Below, piece after piece: positions 19,811 through 30,267 of a stretch of 64,000 nucleotides of DNA. The stretch's first letter is position 1, and the number at the start of each line of letters is the position of its first letter. Made by a program: the position numbers and the translations under genes. A model generated the notes under the pieces. The model saw only the letters and a program-made list of their open reading frames with translations. It ran no database searches and had not been told where the DNA came from. Source of the DNA: Knoxdaviesia capensis (Eukaryota > Ascomycota > Sordariomycetes > Microascales > Gondwanamycetaceae); contig LNGK01000003.1 of NCBI GenBank assembly GCA_001510575.1, forward strand, positions 502,883-566,882, given 5' to 3'.

Positions 19811-22800
19811 ATGGCGCAGGCGGCCGCTGTTCAGACAAACGGCCTCGCTGGGCCCGACCACGCCGAGCCGTCGTCGATGGCTCCCGTGTTGACTGAGCCG
19901 CCCGCGGTTGCCTCGACTAAGCGCAAGCGCGATGATGGAGAAGATGGCGACGAGATCGCCGGAGATGACGTGAAGGCTGCCGTGAATGGCACGGCGCCAG
20001 CTGCTGCTGCTGTTGCTGATTCCCTGTCGGCTGACGGTAAGGCCGTGGCTGCTGCGAATGGCGTGAGAACAATCACCGATGATGAGGAATTGTTACACTC
20101 GTTCTTTTCTTTGCTTGAGAAGTATGCATCCCCGTCTTCCTTCCCTCTGTTTCTTGATTGCATGCACCGTGGCTCGTCGCGTTCCTGGCGATGCCAATAT
20201 CGCAGAGACCCAAGATTTGGTTCTGAGTGATGAAAATTTGCACATGGTCTCCGTCTCACGATAACTTTGTTCCGTTATTGGCACCATTCTAACCTTGACT
20301 TGACTTATCACTTTTCTCTAGGCTTGATTCGAAGCACCATATCCTCCAACGACCCCTAAAGCCTGAGCCGGCCGCCAGCGATGACGAGCCGCAAGCCAAG
20401 CGTCAAAAGCCCGACGTGACGCACGAAACCATATCTGCAAAGCTGGAGAATGGACTGTACAAGACGCTTGATGATGTTGCAGGTGATGCCTGCAGCGTTA
20501 TTGACAGCTTTGTCACCGAGATCACGCGACCTGATAACCCCGACAAGCCCATCAACGCGGCCGCCCTCAAGTCGGACGCTCTCTATCTGCGCAAGAAGGT
20601 CATCGAACATCTGCGGCGCGAATCGGCATACCCCAATCTCTCGGAAAGGGCCGTCACGGAGGCACACTCACCCAAGGCTGTGCGTAACGTTCTCTCTGTC
20701 TACGGCAACCTGGCCAACGGAAAATACTTGTACTCAAGTCTTCCCAACGAACCGCTTGATGCCACGGCGCTTTCGCGACTCCCGCGCGGGGTTTCTACTA
20801 CCGATGTTCACTGTGCGCGTCCGGGCGACAAGGGCTCGACTATCGGGGAGGCATTCCCCGTCATCAAGAAGCTGATACCGGTGCTTCCGAGTAAACCGCC
20901 CGCATCGCTTGTGAAGGGCAACGTGCTGGAGTTTTACCACCCGGAGCTGACGCAGTCGTCTCCGTATCGCACCGGCACCTACTTCACCCAGCGCCTGTCG
21001 ACGGGCGACTTCCTCGACTACACGAACGCCACACCGGTTGTGCAGATTAAGACGCGCCAGCGCGAACGCGCCCAGAGTCTCGCGGGAGTCAAGCCCTCCG
21101 TGTCGCAGCTCGAAGCCTCGGAGTTGGAGGCGCTGTTCCGCGGTGCGTTTTCCAGCTTTGCCCCCTGCAAGGACAATTCGTCGGCCGAAGTGCCTGCCAG
21201 CGCCGTTGGCCGCATGTGGTGGCAGTGTGCTGGTGGCAAGAGCTTCAACCGCATGATCGATAGCGAATACGACGAAGAGCCTGAAGACGGCGACGTGCCT
21301 TCGAAGACGACCGCCGCCACCAAGGGCGCCATCGCGGAATCGGATGAGATTAACGAAACTATCCTTGAGGACGTGCTCAACAACTGGGACGACTCCCTGT
21401 TTGACCCGTCGCTGGAGGCTGTCATGGGCAAGCCGAAGACAACTGAAGAGAAGGATACCGATGCTATCCTGGAGGAGATATCGGACCTCATTCTGACTCT
21501 GTCGTCGTACCACCGGGTGCGCAACAGCACCGACACGCAGTCGCTGCGGAGCCGGCACGCGGGCGAACAGGCCGGCGACATTCTGACCAATGCGCAGCTT
21601 CCCGAACCCTCGGAGGCCGAGACGCTCATCTACGAGGCGCTCCGCGCGCAGCTGTCGCTTATTATCAGCACGCTCCCGCCTTACGCGGTGGCCAAGTTGA
21701 ACGGAGACCAGCTGGACGAGCTCTTGATCAGCACGAAGATCCAGGTCCAAACCGAGCCGTACCGCGGTATCATGGAGGAGGATGAGGAGGGTGTGCGGCT
21801 GCGCGCCCAGCAGATGCAACAGCAGCTTCTTCAGCAACAACAGCAGCAGCAGGCGCAACATCACAGCCAGCACCACGGAACGTCCTCGGCCTCGCGTTCG
21901 CAGCCCCACCGGAGCCACGGAACTCCGGCGCCTGCCCCGTACACCGGTGGCCAGTTTGTGTCTCCTGGCCGCACCCCGTCCCAGGCCCAACAGTACTACC
22001 GCCCGGGCCAGCCGCAGCCGGTGACCGCGCAGCCGTCGCCCAATATGATGACGCGACCGGCCCAGCCCATGCTGACGCCCATGCCCATGCAGCCGCAACG
22101 GCCGCCCTCTGCGCAGCAACACTACCGACCGCCGAACGGATACCAGCAGTTTGCGCCGCAGCTGGCCAAGACCCAGACGCCGTACGGCCACCAGAGTATG
22201 GCTCAGTACGCCGCCCAGGGTGGCCGAACGCCGCAGGGCCCGCCTCCGCAGGTGCCTCCGCAGGGGTACCAGGCCATGGCCCCGCAGATGGGTAGCCCCC
22301 ACTCGCGCTACCAGGCCACGTACCCGGCCGGCCAGCCGCCGCAGCAGTTCCCGTCGGCGGTTCCGTATGCGAACGGCGCTGTGATTGCGCCGCGCATGCC
22401 GGGGCCCCCGCAGATGGGCAGTCCCGGCGCGCAGTTCAGCACGGCGGCGTTCCCGCCGCCGCCACAGCAGCAACAACAGCGGTACATGCCGCCGTCGCCC
22501 GGCATGGCGAATGTGTCGCCGGTGGCGAACCGCGCGTACATGACGCGCACGCCGTCGATTCCGAACGCGGCGATGGCGGCGGCGGCGGGCAACGCGCCCA
22601 GCCTTTCCGGGTACCACACGGTGCTCCCGGAGAGCCACCAACAGCGGATCTACGAGCAGGCAAAGGCGCGTATGGCGGCGGTTGACCCCCGGGCGCCGTC
22701 GCCGCAGCAGCAGATGGGCAAGGTGGCGGGCGGCCATGTGCAGTACATGAGCCCGCAGCAGCTCCAGCCGCACCCGCAGCAGCAGCTGTTGCAGCAGCAG

Positions 22801-22992
22801 CGAATGTCGCAGACGCCGTCGGGCGGTAGTGTGTCGCAGCGCAGCTCGGCGACGCCGAACGGGTCGACGCCGGTGATTCCGCACAAGATCACGCCTGTGC
22901 CGGTGCCCGTGATTCCGCCGCCGGGCAGTGCGGCCGGTGGCGCGGCGATTGCACCGCGGCCGGTTGTCGGGGGATCCGCGGGCCAGAAGTAG
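19811..22992 (+). CDS. Conserved ascomycete nuclear protein, possibly RSC subunit (Rsc58-like)
   Basis: Two exons, 19811-20121 and 20322-22992, with a 200-nt intron (donor GTATGC, acceptor CTCTAG) that restores frame between SLLEK and LDSKHHIL. The product has about 993 residues. Features: a nuclear-localisation-like KRKRDD near residue 36 and AKRQK near 130; a helical region after the intron (ISAKLENGLYKTLDDVAGDA) that may be a divergent bromodomain; a conserved middle with YRTGTYFTQRLSTGDFLDYT, QIKTRQRERAQSLAG and MWWQCAGGKSFNRMI; a helical segment QLSLIISTLPPYAVAKLNGD near 570; then a Gln/Pro-rich disordered tail from about residue 590. The arrangement resembles fungal proteins linked to the RSC chromatin remodeller subunit Rsc58, but this is from memory of the family and is weak. 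It is certainly a real gene; the function is a suggestion only. Confidence 0.8.
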
Positions 22993-24106
22993 CCCAGCCC
23001 GGTGGATGGGGATGACGCTGTGTGAGTAGGGGTGGAGTTGCCCTTTTGGTTTTCTTTTTCTTTTCCTTTTTTTTTGTGCTTTTCTCGAGGGATTCTTTTC
23101 TTAAGTTTGGGAGGGTTTTAATTAGGGGAAACTATGGGCAGGAAATAGGTAGTTCTTCGTTTTCTTTCTTTTTTTTCTTCTCTTTCTCTGCCCCTTTGCT
23201 CTTTTTGCTCTTTGGTCTGTGTGTCCTCGTCTTCTTGTCTTGTCTTGATATCATTCACCCTTGTATCCGTGGTTTCTTTCTCTCTTCCGTTATGTTTGAC
23301 TCCTTTACCCTTTGCTTTTATAAAGAGGATTTCTTTATGGTCTAGATCTGCTGAATCCAACTTCTTGTACCCTGTTCTGCTTGTCTTGATTTTGCTGCTC
23401 GTTGGTTCTGTTATTCTGCTATCCTCCCGACCTATCTTTGTACACACTTCTTCTCTCCTCTTTCTCTTGACCAGGGAATTTCAGAGTCTCCCTCTTTGCG
23501 TTTCTTCTATCCTCTCGATAGCTTCTAAGTTCTTAGAAGCTCGGAACTGTTCTTTGGTGCTGTTTGCTTGTTGCTTTGCTGTTTTTCTGGAAGGGGATGT
23601 GTGGGAGGTGGTGCTTATAGGGGGGATGGGAGTACCGTATATGGGATTTTGAGGAAGTTTTTATTTTATTTATTAAAGTGTTTTTGCTCTCGCTTTTTTT
23701 CTAGTCTTTTTACAAATAAAAGATGGGGTTATTGTTCTTCCTTTTGAGTATCTGTATGTCTTAAGTGATTTGGTGACGTGATGTGTGCTTGGTACTGGAC
23801 CTTGCTCCTTGTGGTAGTATGATATGTTAATATAGTCGGTGCTTGGAGCCATTATAGTCTATCTCTCTGATTCATGGTGTTGAAGGAGACCTTCACTTAG
23901 GGCTCACACAAACAGGAACCTACAAGTGAACCAGGGCACCGGGAAAGGAAGGGCATTGAAAAGCATTTGAGAAACTCAATTGATAGATCATGAGAGATGG
24001 CATACATCCTAAATCGCGTGTTGTACATATGGAAAAAACAAAGTCTAGAGAAGCAGCTACAGGAACAGCTGGAGAAACCACAGTGATATATCATACACAT
24101 CTACCC
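22993..24106. other. Convergent intergenic region
   Basis: The 3' flanks of the Rsc58-like gene and the DUF155 gene. The left 700 bases are strongly T-rich on the plus strand. No gene, RNA or repeat worth naming was seen. Confidence 0.7.
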
Positions 24107-25417
24107 TCAATTTGCACTAGGCGCCGACGAAGCCGGCGCCGGCGTTCGGGAGTCCTGGACCGGCCGGGCCTCGGGCACAGAAGCAGCACCATCAAGCAGC
24201 GCGGTCTTCCGCGCATCCTCCCGCCACTCATGCACGATCCGGCGCACCTCGAACACGACCTCGATGGTGATTAGCAGGATGATGATCCACTCGAGGCGCT
24301 GGCTCTCCGACTCGTTGAGGATCTGGCGCAGGGTGCCGACGATTTCCTGGGCGTAGTCGACGCGCTGGTTGAGGATGCCGATGCGCACATCAACGTCGAG
24401 CGCGTGGCTGACCTGGCTGTAGTAGCGCTCGAGCCCCAGCTCCGGCCGCGCATCCCAGAACAGGTCGGGCAGCGAGTCGGTCAGCTCGGACGAGTGGTTG
24501 AGGCGGGCGCGCAGCACAAGCAGTTCCTTCGAGAGCCGCAGAATCAGCGCGGACGACGAGCGCAGCCAGGCGGCGGTCAGCGGCAGGGCGGTGAAGCTGC
24601 GGGCCTGGGCGCTGTAGGTGGTCAGGGCGGCCTCGAGCAGCGCGAGCTGGGTGCTGCGGGCGAGGCCGAGCGAGAAGGCGACCTTGGCGAGGGTGACGTC
24701 GGGGCGGCGGTCCGGGTCGGCGGCGAGCTTGGTGCCGAGGGTGACCACGTCGCCGCGCATGCTGGCGGTGTCGCGCTGCGGGTCGAGCGCGAACTCGAGG
24801 TTCTCGACCTCGCGCTGCGCGGCCGCGAGCTTGGCGCCCGTGGCGGCGGCGCCGAGTGCATCGGCCACCGCGCCCAGCGGCACCGCCCACGTGACCACTG
24901 CGCCGGTGTGGAATACGAACACGTCGCCGGCGCCGTCGGGCGCGCGCGCGTGCAGCACCTCCAGCGGCGACAGGCCGACGTGGTCCGGGTCGATGGCGAA
25001 GCCGCGGCCGCGCAGGATGCGCTGGGCCATCGGCATGTTGAAGCTCTCGGCCATGCTGATGGCGTGGATGGTGTTGCGCGGGGTGTCGTCGGGGGCAGTC
25101 GGTGTGCCGTTGCCGTTGGTGTTGGTGTTGGTGCCGCGGTGTTTGGAGGAGGGGGTGCGGCCGGTGGTGGCGGTGCTGGTGCGGCGCACGTGGGTCTTGG
25201 GCGCCGCTGGGCGTTTTGAGGGGGCGGGCGGCGCTGCCGAGGACTTGGGGTTCGGGGCGTCGGTGGGTTCGGCTGTGGAAGCGGGCTTGGCTGTCGAGTA
25301 TCGGGAGAGCGAGAGGCACACGGGCCGGGACAGCGGCGCGGGAGTCCGGGGAGTTGCCGGCGGGAGTCGCGCGAGGCCGGACGCGGCGGAGCGGAGGCGG
25401 GAAACGAGGGACGCCAT
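24107..25417 (-). CDS. DUF155 / RMND1-family mitochondrial inner-membrane protein
   Basis: Single exon; the start is taken at ATG 25417 (MASLVSRLRSAASGLARL), giving about 436 residues. The N-terminus is rich in Arg, Ser and Ala and lacks acids, typical of a mitochondrial presequence; a low-complexity Thr/Pro/Ser linker follows to about residue 120. The DUF155 domain covers roughly residues 125-395, with GDVFVFHTGAVVTWAVPL near its start, DVRIGILNQRVDYAQEIVGT and the C-terminal helix RLEWIIILLITIEVVFEVRR, a probable membrane anchor at about 373-395. Relatives include yeast Mrx10, Rmd1 and Rmd8 and human RMND1, which supports mitochondrial translation. The presequence makes Mrx10 the closest match. 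It shares a 587-bp divergent promoter with the mitochondrial protein gene at 26005. Confidence 0.88.
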   Translation of the reverse strand: MASLVSRLRSAASGLARLPPATPRTPAPLSRPVCLSLSRYSTAKPASTAEPTDAPNPKSSAAPPAPSKRPAAPKTHVRRTSTATTGRTPSSKHRGTNTNTNGNGTPTAPDDTPRNTIHAISMAESFNMPMAQRILRGRGFAIDPDHVGLSPLEVLHARAPDGAGDVFVFHTGAVVTWAVPLGAVADALGAAATGAKLAAAQREVENLEFALDPQRDTASMRGDVVTLGTKLAADPDRRPDVTLAKVAFSLGLARSTQLALLEAALTTYSAQARSFTALPLTAAWLRSSSALILRLSKELLVLRARLNHSSELTDSLPDLFWDARPELGLERYYSQVSHALDVDVRIGILNQRVDYAQEIVGTLRQILNESESQRLEWIIILLITIEVVFEVRRIVHEWREDARKTALLDGAASVPEARPVQDSRTPAPASSAPSAN

Positions 25418-26004
25418 GGTGTCTGGTTGTGGAACCTGGCCCTTCAGCTGCGGAGGGGGGATGTATTTTCTTCTCACGCGTGTCTTGCACACGAGCTGGC
25501 GCTCACTGGATGGCTGTTGACACTCTTGCAAGGAAGACGGGCGGCCGCGGACACACTGTCTGGACCATTTCCGGAGCGGTGGTATTCAGCGGTCCGGCAA
25601 ACGGCGCCAGGGTGGGGAATTGGAGAGGAGCCGAAGGTGATTGCCGAATGGAAGCAAAATGGAGGTGTACAAACGGCGAGTGGAAAAGACGAGTCGAGAC
25701 GGAGGGCTCGTGAGGTTTTGCGGTTTTCGAAGAAATCTCCGAATGGCCAATCTTATCGGAGATTAGATAACAAGTTTGGCTGGCGGCTGGCATGAGCTGT
25801 CCGCCAGCTGGCAGACTTCGAACACGCGAAAGGAAATTCTGTAGGACAATTTTTCGGGGGACCTCACTTTAAGTTTTGGCTGGATATCATCTAGAGTGTT
25901 CAATCCATCTCTTTCTCCTTCGTGTCTCTTCGACCTCACTATTCCTGTGTCTGATTCTCCAGGCTATTCCATGCCCACCCACTGCTTTCCAGAACAATGC
26001 GCCA
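25418..26004. promoter_or_regulatory. Divergent promoter of two mitochondrial-protein genes
   Basis: 587 bp between the start codons of the DUF155 gene (left) and the PPR-like gene (right). It contains a CCAAT box at 25747-25751 and an inverted repeat (GCTGGCGG at 25779-25786, CCGCCAGC at 25801-25808, 14-bp spacer). CCAAT is bound by the HAP complex, which controls many respiratory genes; the link here is inference. Confidence 0.5.
25779..25808. repeat. 8-bp inverted repeat with 14-bp spacer
   Basis: Arms GCTGGCGG and CCGCCAGC are exact reverse complements, in the middle of the divergent promoter and 27 bp from the CCAAT box. Confidence 0.75.
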
Positions 26005-29000
26005 ATGCTGAGGTCACTTTTCCCGGCTTCCCGCCGCAATGCCCCGGCCGTGAGCCGGAAGGCTCGCGGAGGCCGACGGCTTGTTAGTACCTCCGAGAGT
26101 CGGGGGTCGTTGGTGGTACGTATGGGCGTGGCTGTTTCTGGCGCGTGTTTCTATGTACTGACCGATGGCGCGTCTGGTTGATTTCTAGTTGCGTCGTCCC
26201 ATTCACAAGCCCCCTTCACATAGCCATCGCCATATTGCCGCGCTTGCCCCCAGCTCGACCACATACGATGCGAGTGCTCCGATCCTGATACGCCAGAACG
26301 ACCGCCACGACGACTGGAGACGGCTCCGTGCCGACCCGATACCTTCAAAACCAGTTAATCCTACGAATCCGCGCCATGCTGAAGCTCCGAGAAGCCGTGC
26401 GGCCGAGACCAAGCGGACCCCCACGCCCAAGCCGGCCGAGAGTCCGCCGCCGGCCGTGAACCGCCGGAGACTGGCCCAGTGGACGGTACTGGCGGGCGAG
26501 GACATGAACCACACCAACGTGTTGCTTCAATGCAGAGATATCTCCCGGCAGCCCCGACTCCAGGTGTCCACCGAGTTCACCCTGGACGTTGCGCAGCGCG
26601 AATCGAATGACCTGATGATGATCACCGCCCAGGAGCTCCTCCGACAAACGGGAATCGACTCCCAAAATCTCCCACATGACTACGACGACACCTTTGCCAG
26701 ACGAGTCGACGGGGCGGTCAGGCCGCAGGGATACACCTACTCTGACGTGCAGCTGTGGGCGGCCATCCTCGGCGCCGAGACCGACGACAAGGCTGTCCAG
26801 ATGTTCGTCGAAGCCGGCTCCGTGCACCCGTATTTCCTCTTCCGCCTGCTGGTCAAGAAGACCTCCAAGCTTCGGAACCCGGAATCGCTGGCCGGCCTTC
26901 TGCGATACGCCTCCGAGACCATGCTGTCCCTGCCGTCGGGGGAGCCGGCCATTACTCGAATCACCCCACGACAGGCCACGATCGTTGTCGACTTCTTTGC
27001 GCACCACTGCCGCCTCATCTCCCCGAACCTCCTTCTCGCGGCGGCTGAATTTGCGACGGCCTACATCGAATTTAATATCCACCACCACATGCCCGACAAG
27101 TCCGCCGTGTTCTCGGCCCAGTGCGGCATGTTTAACCACTGCCTACACACCTTTTCCCGCGCCTCGCGCGCCCACAGCCTCAGAGACATGGCCTTCAACT
27201 GGCAGGCCCAGCGCCAGCTCCTGGCGTTTTCCGACCGCTTGCCACGGCCGCTGCTGCTCGACCGCGACAGCTACTCGGCCATCCGCGTGGTCCTGCTGGG
27301 GCTGCGCAAGTCGGCATCCGAGCGCGACGCCGCCAGCCGCTTATCCAAGACGTGGCCGCCGTACAAGGTCAGCCGGGACGGGTTCGACGAGTCGCGGGAT
27401 CCGCTGGAGGATCTCAGCCGGCCGCTGCAGGCGGCGATCATGATGCGCGAGTCTGGGTACGACCGCCACGCGTCCGACATGATCATTGACATCTTTGGCG
27501 GTCTGGCCCCTGACAACACGGCCACCATCCACGAACGCGTGCATCTCGGCGGATTCCTCGCGTTCCGCAAGAAGTACGGCACGCCGCAGACGCAGTGGGC
27601 AGCGCGGGTGCGCGCCACCCGCAACGCGCAGGAGGCGTGGATGGCGTTCCAGACACCACCCAGTGAAGGCATGCAGCCCGATTCCGACGTGTATGCCGAG
27701 ATGTTCCGCAAGCTGGTTGCCAACCGGGCGCGCACGCCGAACTACCTGCCGGGCGACGGCCGCGAGACGCTGGAGCCGTACACGGCGAACCTGAGTGAAT
27801 TCGAGCAGGCGCGGTTGCACCCGCCTTCTGTCACGGGCCTGTACGCACGGATGGAGGAGGCGGGCGTGCGGCCGACGGAGCGGTGCCTGTGCATCTTGGT
27901 GGCCAACGCGTGGAGCATGGACATGGCGACCAAGTTCATGCGCGCCGGGCTTGCCGACGAAGAGGTCATGGGGGCGCTCACTAGCAAGATGGAGAGGGCG
28001 CCATCGGCGCGGCGCGTCGAGCTGCTCAAGAAGATCCCGCTGCGCGTGTTCTTTGCGTACATCGCGACGCTGAGCCGGAAGCAGGCGCGCCAGCGCCCGC
28101 ACAGCGGGCCGTTCCTCGTCCCCGGGGCATTCAACCGCATACGCAAGGCGATATTTCTCGTTGAGCTGAGGTTTGACGCGGGCAACCAGCAGTCGGCGGC
28201 ATGCTGGCTGCGCATCCTCGACGACATGAGCCGCGGGCCGATGATGCGGCTGGCGTTTGAGGGGTCGGACAGCCACAACGCGTTCGAGCTGCTCAAGCTG
28301 TTCCTGTACGCCTTCGGCAAGGCTGAGGAGTCGTGCGGCTACCAGCCGATCCAGCTGCTGACGCTGTGCCGCGTTATGGAGACGGCGATCAACCAGCGGC
28401 TGCTCGGGTCCGCGGCGTCGACCTGCATGACGCTGTACACGAAAGACCGGTTCTGGATGCGGCGGCAGCGCGGGGGGGCCGGTGGACGGCGGGGGGCCCA
28501 GTCGGAAGAGGGCGGCCGGGGCAGCAAGCCGTATGCGGACGGCTATGTCGATATGATGGGCCTAGCCGAGGTGCGCGACCGGCTGGCGGACCGCCAGTTC
28601 CCGCCGACGTTCACCGACACGGTGTGGCTGGCGCGGCGGTACATCTCACTGCTCTTCGACAAGCTGACCAAGAAGATCGCACCGGCCGAGGACCTACTCC
28701 CGCCCGACGACGACGCAGAGGCCGGCACCACGGCCGGCGGCATTCTCGCAGCGCACACGCCGGCGCACATCGTCCAAGCCGCGCACATCCACGCGGTGAT
28801 GCGCGGCATGGGCTTTGCGGGCGACTTTGCGGGCATGCTGCGGGTGGCCGAGTGGATGGTGGCCGAGTGGGACCAGGATATCCTGCTGGAGGTGATGCGG
28901 GTGGGCGATCTGGCGCACTGGCGGCAGGTCGAGCATGCGCTGTGCGCGTTCCGGGCGTTTGCGGAGCCGGTGCTGGATGCCGAGCGCGTGGCGGCGCTGG

Positions 29001-29341
29001 CGGCGCGGGTCACGGCGGACGCGGCGGAGGCCAACGCGCCCGGTGGAGGCAGCGGGGCCGGGAGTGGAGGCGGGCTGGGCGTTGAGTGGCCGAGCGATGC
29101 GCGGGTGGCGGAGTACCTGCGGCTGGACTGTGACGGCGCGTCCGGGGTGCTGGTGGATGCGGTCGGGGCGGCGCGCGGGCCACCGGAGGAGGAGTGGGTG
29201 GACGATCTCGATGGTGCCGAGGTGGTCCAAGACGGGGAGGGTGTCCCGGATGTGGGGCCGCGCGAGTGGGCTGCTGGGTTTCGGGCGCGGAGAGCTGCCC
29301 GGGCGCGTGAGACGGCGCTTCAGCTGGCGGCGGAAGAGTGA
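26005..29341 (+). CDS. Mitochondrial PPR-like helical-repeat protein
   Basis: Two exons, 26005-26115 and 26189-29341, separated by a 73-nt intron (donor GTACGT, acceptor TTCTAG), give about 1087 residues. The N-terminus MLRSLFPASRRNAPAVSRKA is an Arg/Ser-rich presequence for mitochondrial import. The body is almost entirely helical, with repeat-like blocks, for example HPPSVTGLYARMEEAGVRPT near residue 580, which has the shape of a pentatricopeptide repeat (helix-turn-helix with GVxPT). The C-terminus is acidic and Gly-rich. Fungal PPR-type proteins act in organelle RNA processing, translation or assembly; Neurospora CIA84 is one possible relative, but I cannot show orthology. The divergent neighbour also encodes a mitochondrial protein, which supports the location. 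The start codon is the first ATG that gives a presequence in frame with exon 2. Confidence 0.75.
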
Positions 29342-30267
29342 TTCGGGGGTGAGGAGCGCACGGCTGCAGCCGGGTTGCAGCGGCCCCGGGTTGATGTATA
29401 GAGCGAATTTGGGCGTGGGTGACAGAGTATGTAAGTGTATATGGATGTGTGTTGATATTATACCAGGATATAGACGAGACGAGCATATTTCGCCAGATGT
29501 ATGTATGCATGGCTGGACTTTATATAACGAGACTTCCAGTATACGAACAAGACCAGCGTTGACCAACCTCAGAGGAACTTCTAGACACGTATCCCCAGGA
29601 AATCCAACTGCGGTGCCGATACTTCTATATTCCGTCCACGAGTATCTGCAATGTCTCGATAGTTGCATAGCGGCGGCATATGCACGATAGATGCAAGTCA
29701 CCCCGACATGTGCATATTCCTTAACGGGGCCGTAGAATGTTTCGGTGAAGACCTTCGAAAAGCTTCCACACCGAAAATACGGGAGCGCGTTAAGATGTGC
29801 GCTAAGCCCAATTTGGGATACTGAAAAAAAAATAATAATAATAATAGTGAATGATGGATTTCCAGCTTCACTTCATGCTTTCTCTCCTGAAAGGTCTTGG
29901 TTGGATATTGTTGCTCCTTTTGAAGGTATTCTCACATGGATTCTGTCTGGAGTATCGTATTTTTGAAATCTTTAACGGCCTTGTTTCTTCTTGTTCTCTC
30001 TTCCCTGTTCATATCTTTTCCCGTGTTTCTTCACGCCTATCTTTCTTCATCGAGATCCTACCAACCAGCTTTAACCCCTTTTGGAGGATTTCCAACGGGA
30101 ATTTCCCGTGCATATTTTCCAGAGTGAGGGAGGGGAGCTGCGGAAGATAGTCCAGCCAAGTCGCGCGCCGTGATTGCCTTCTAGCCGCGGTCCATTCTGC
30201 CGGATCTAGACGATGGGATATCCGGGTCGACGGTGTTTTGAGTTCTGTTTTATCTAGCCGCGCCGCC
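29342..30267. other. Intergenic region between PPR-like gene and DIM-2
   Basis: The 3' flank of the PPR-like gene and promoter of DIM-2. AT-rich centre with an (AAT)n run near 29827-29847. No gene seen; frames at 29745-29966 and 29851-30150 are low-complexity. Confidence 0.7.

Noticed and set aside
20734..22884. 716-codon minus-strand frame
   Set aside because: Antisense shadow of the Rsc58-like gene; Arg/Leu-rich artefact of GC-rich, Gln/Pro-coding DNA.
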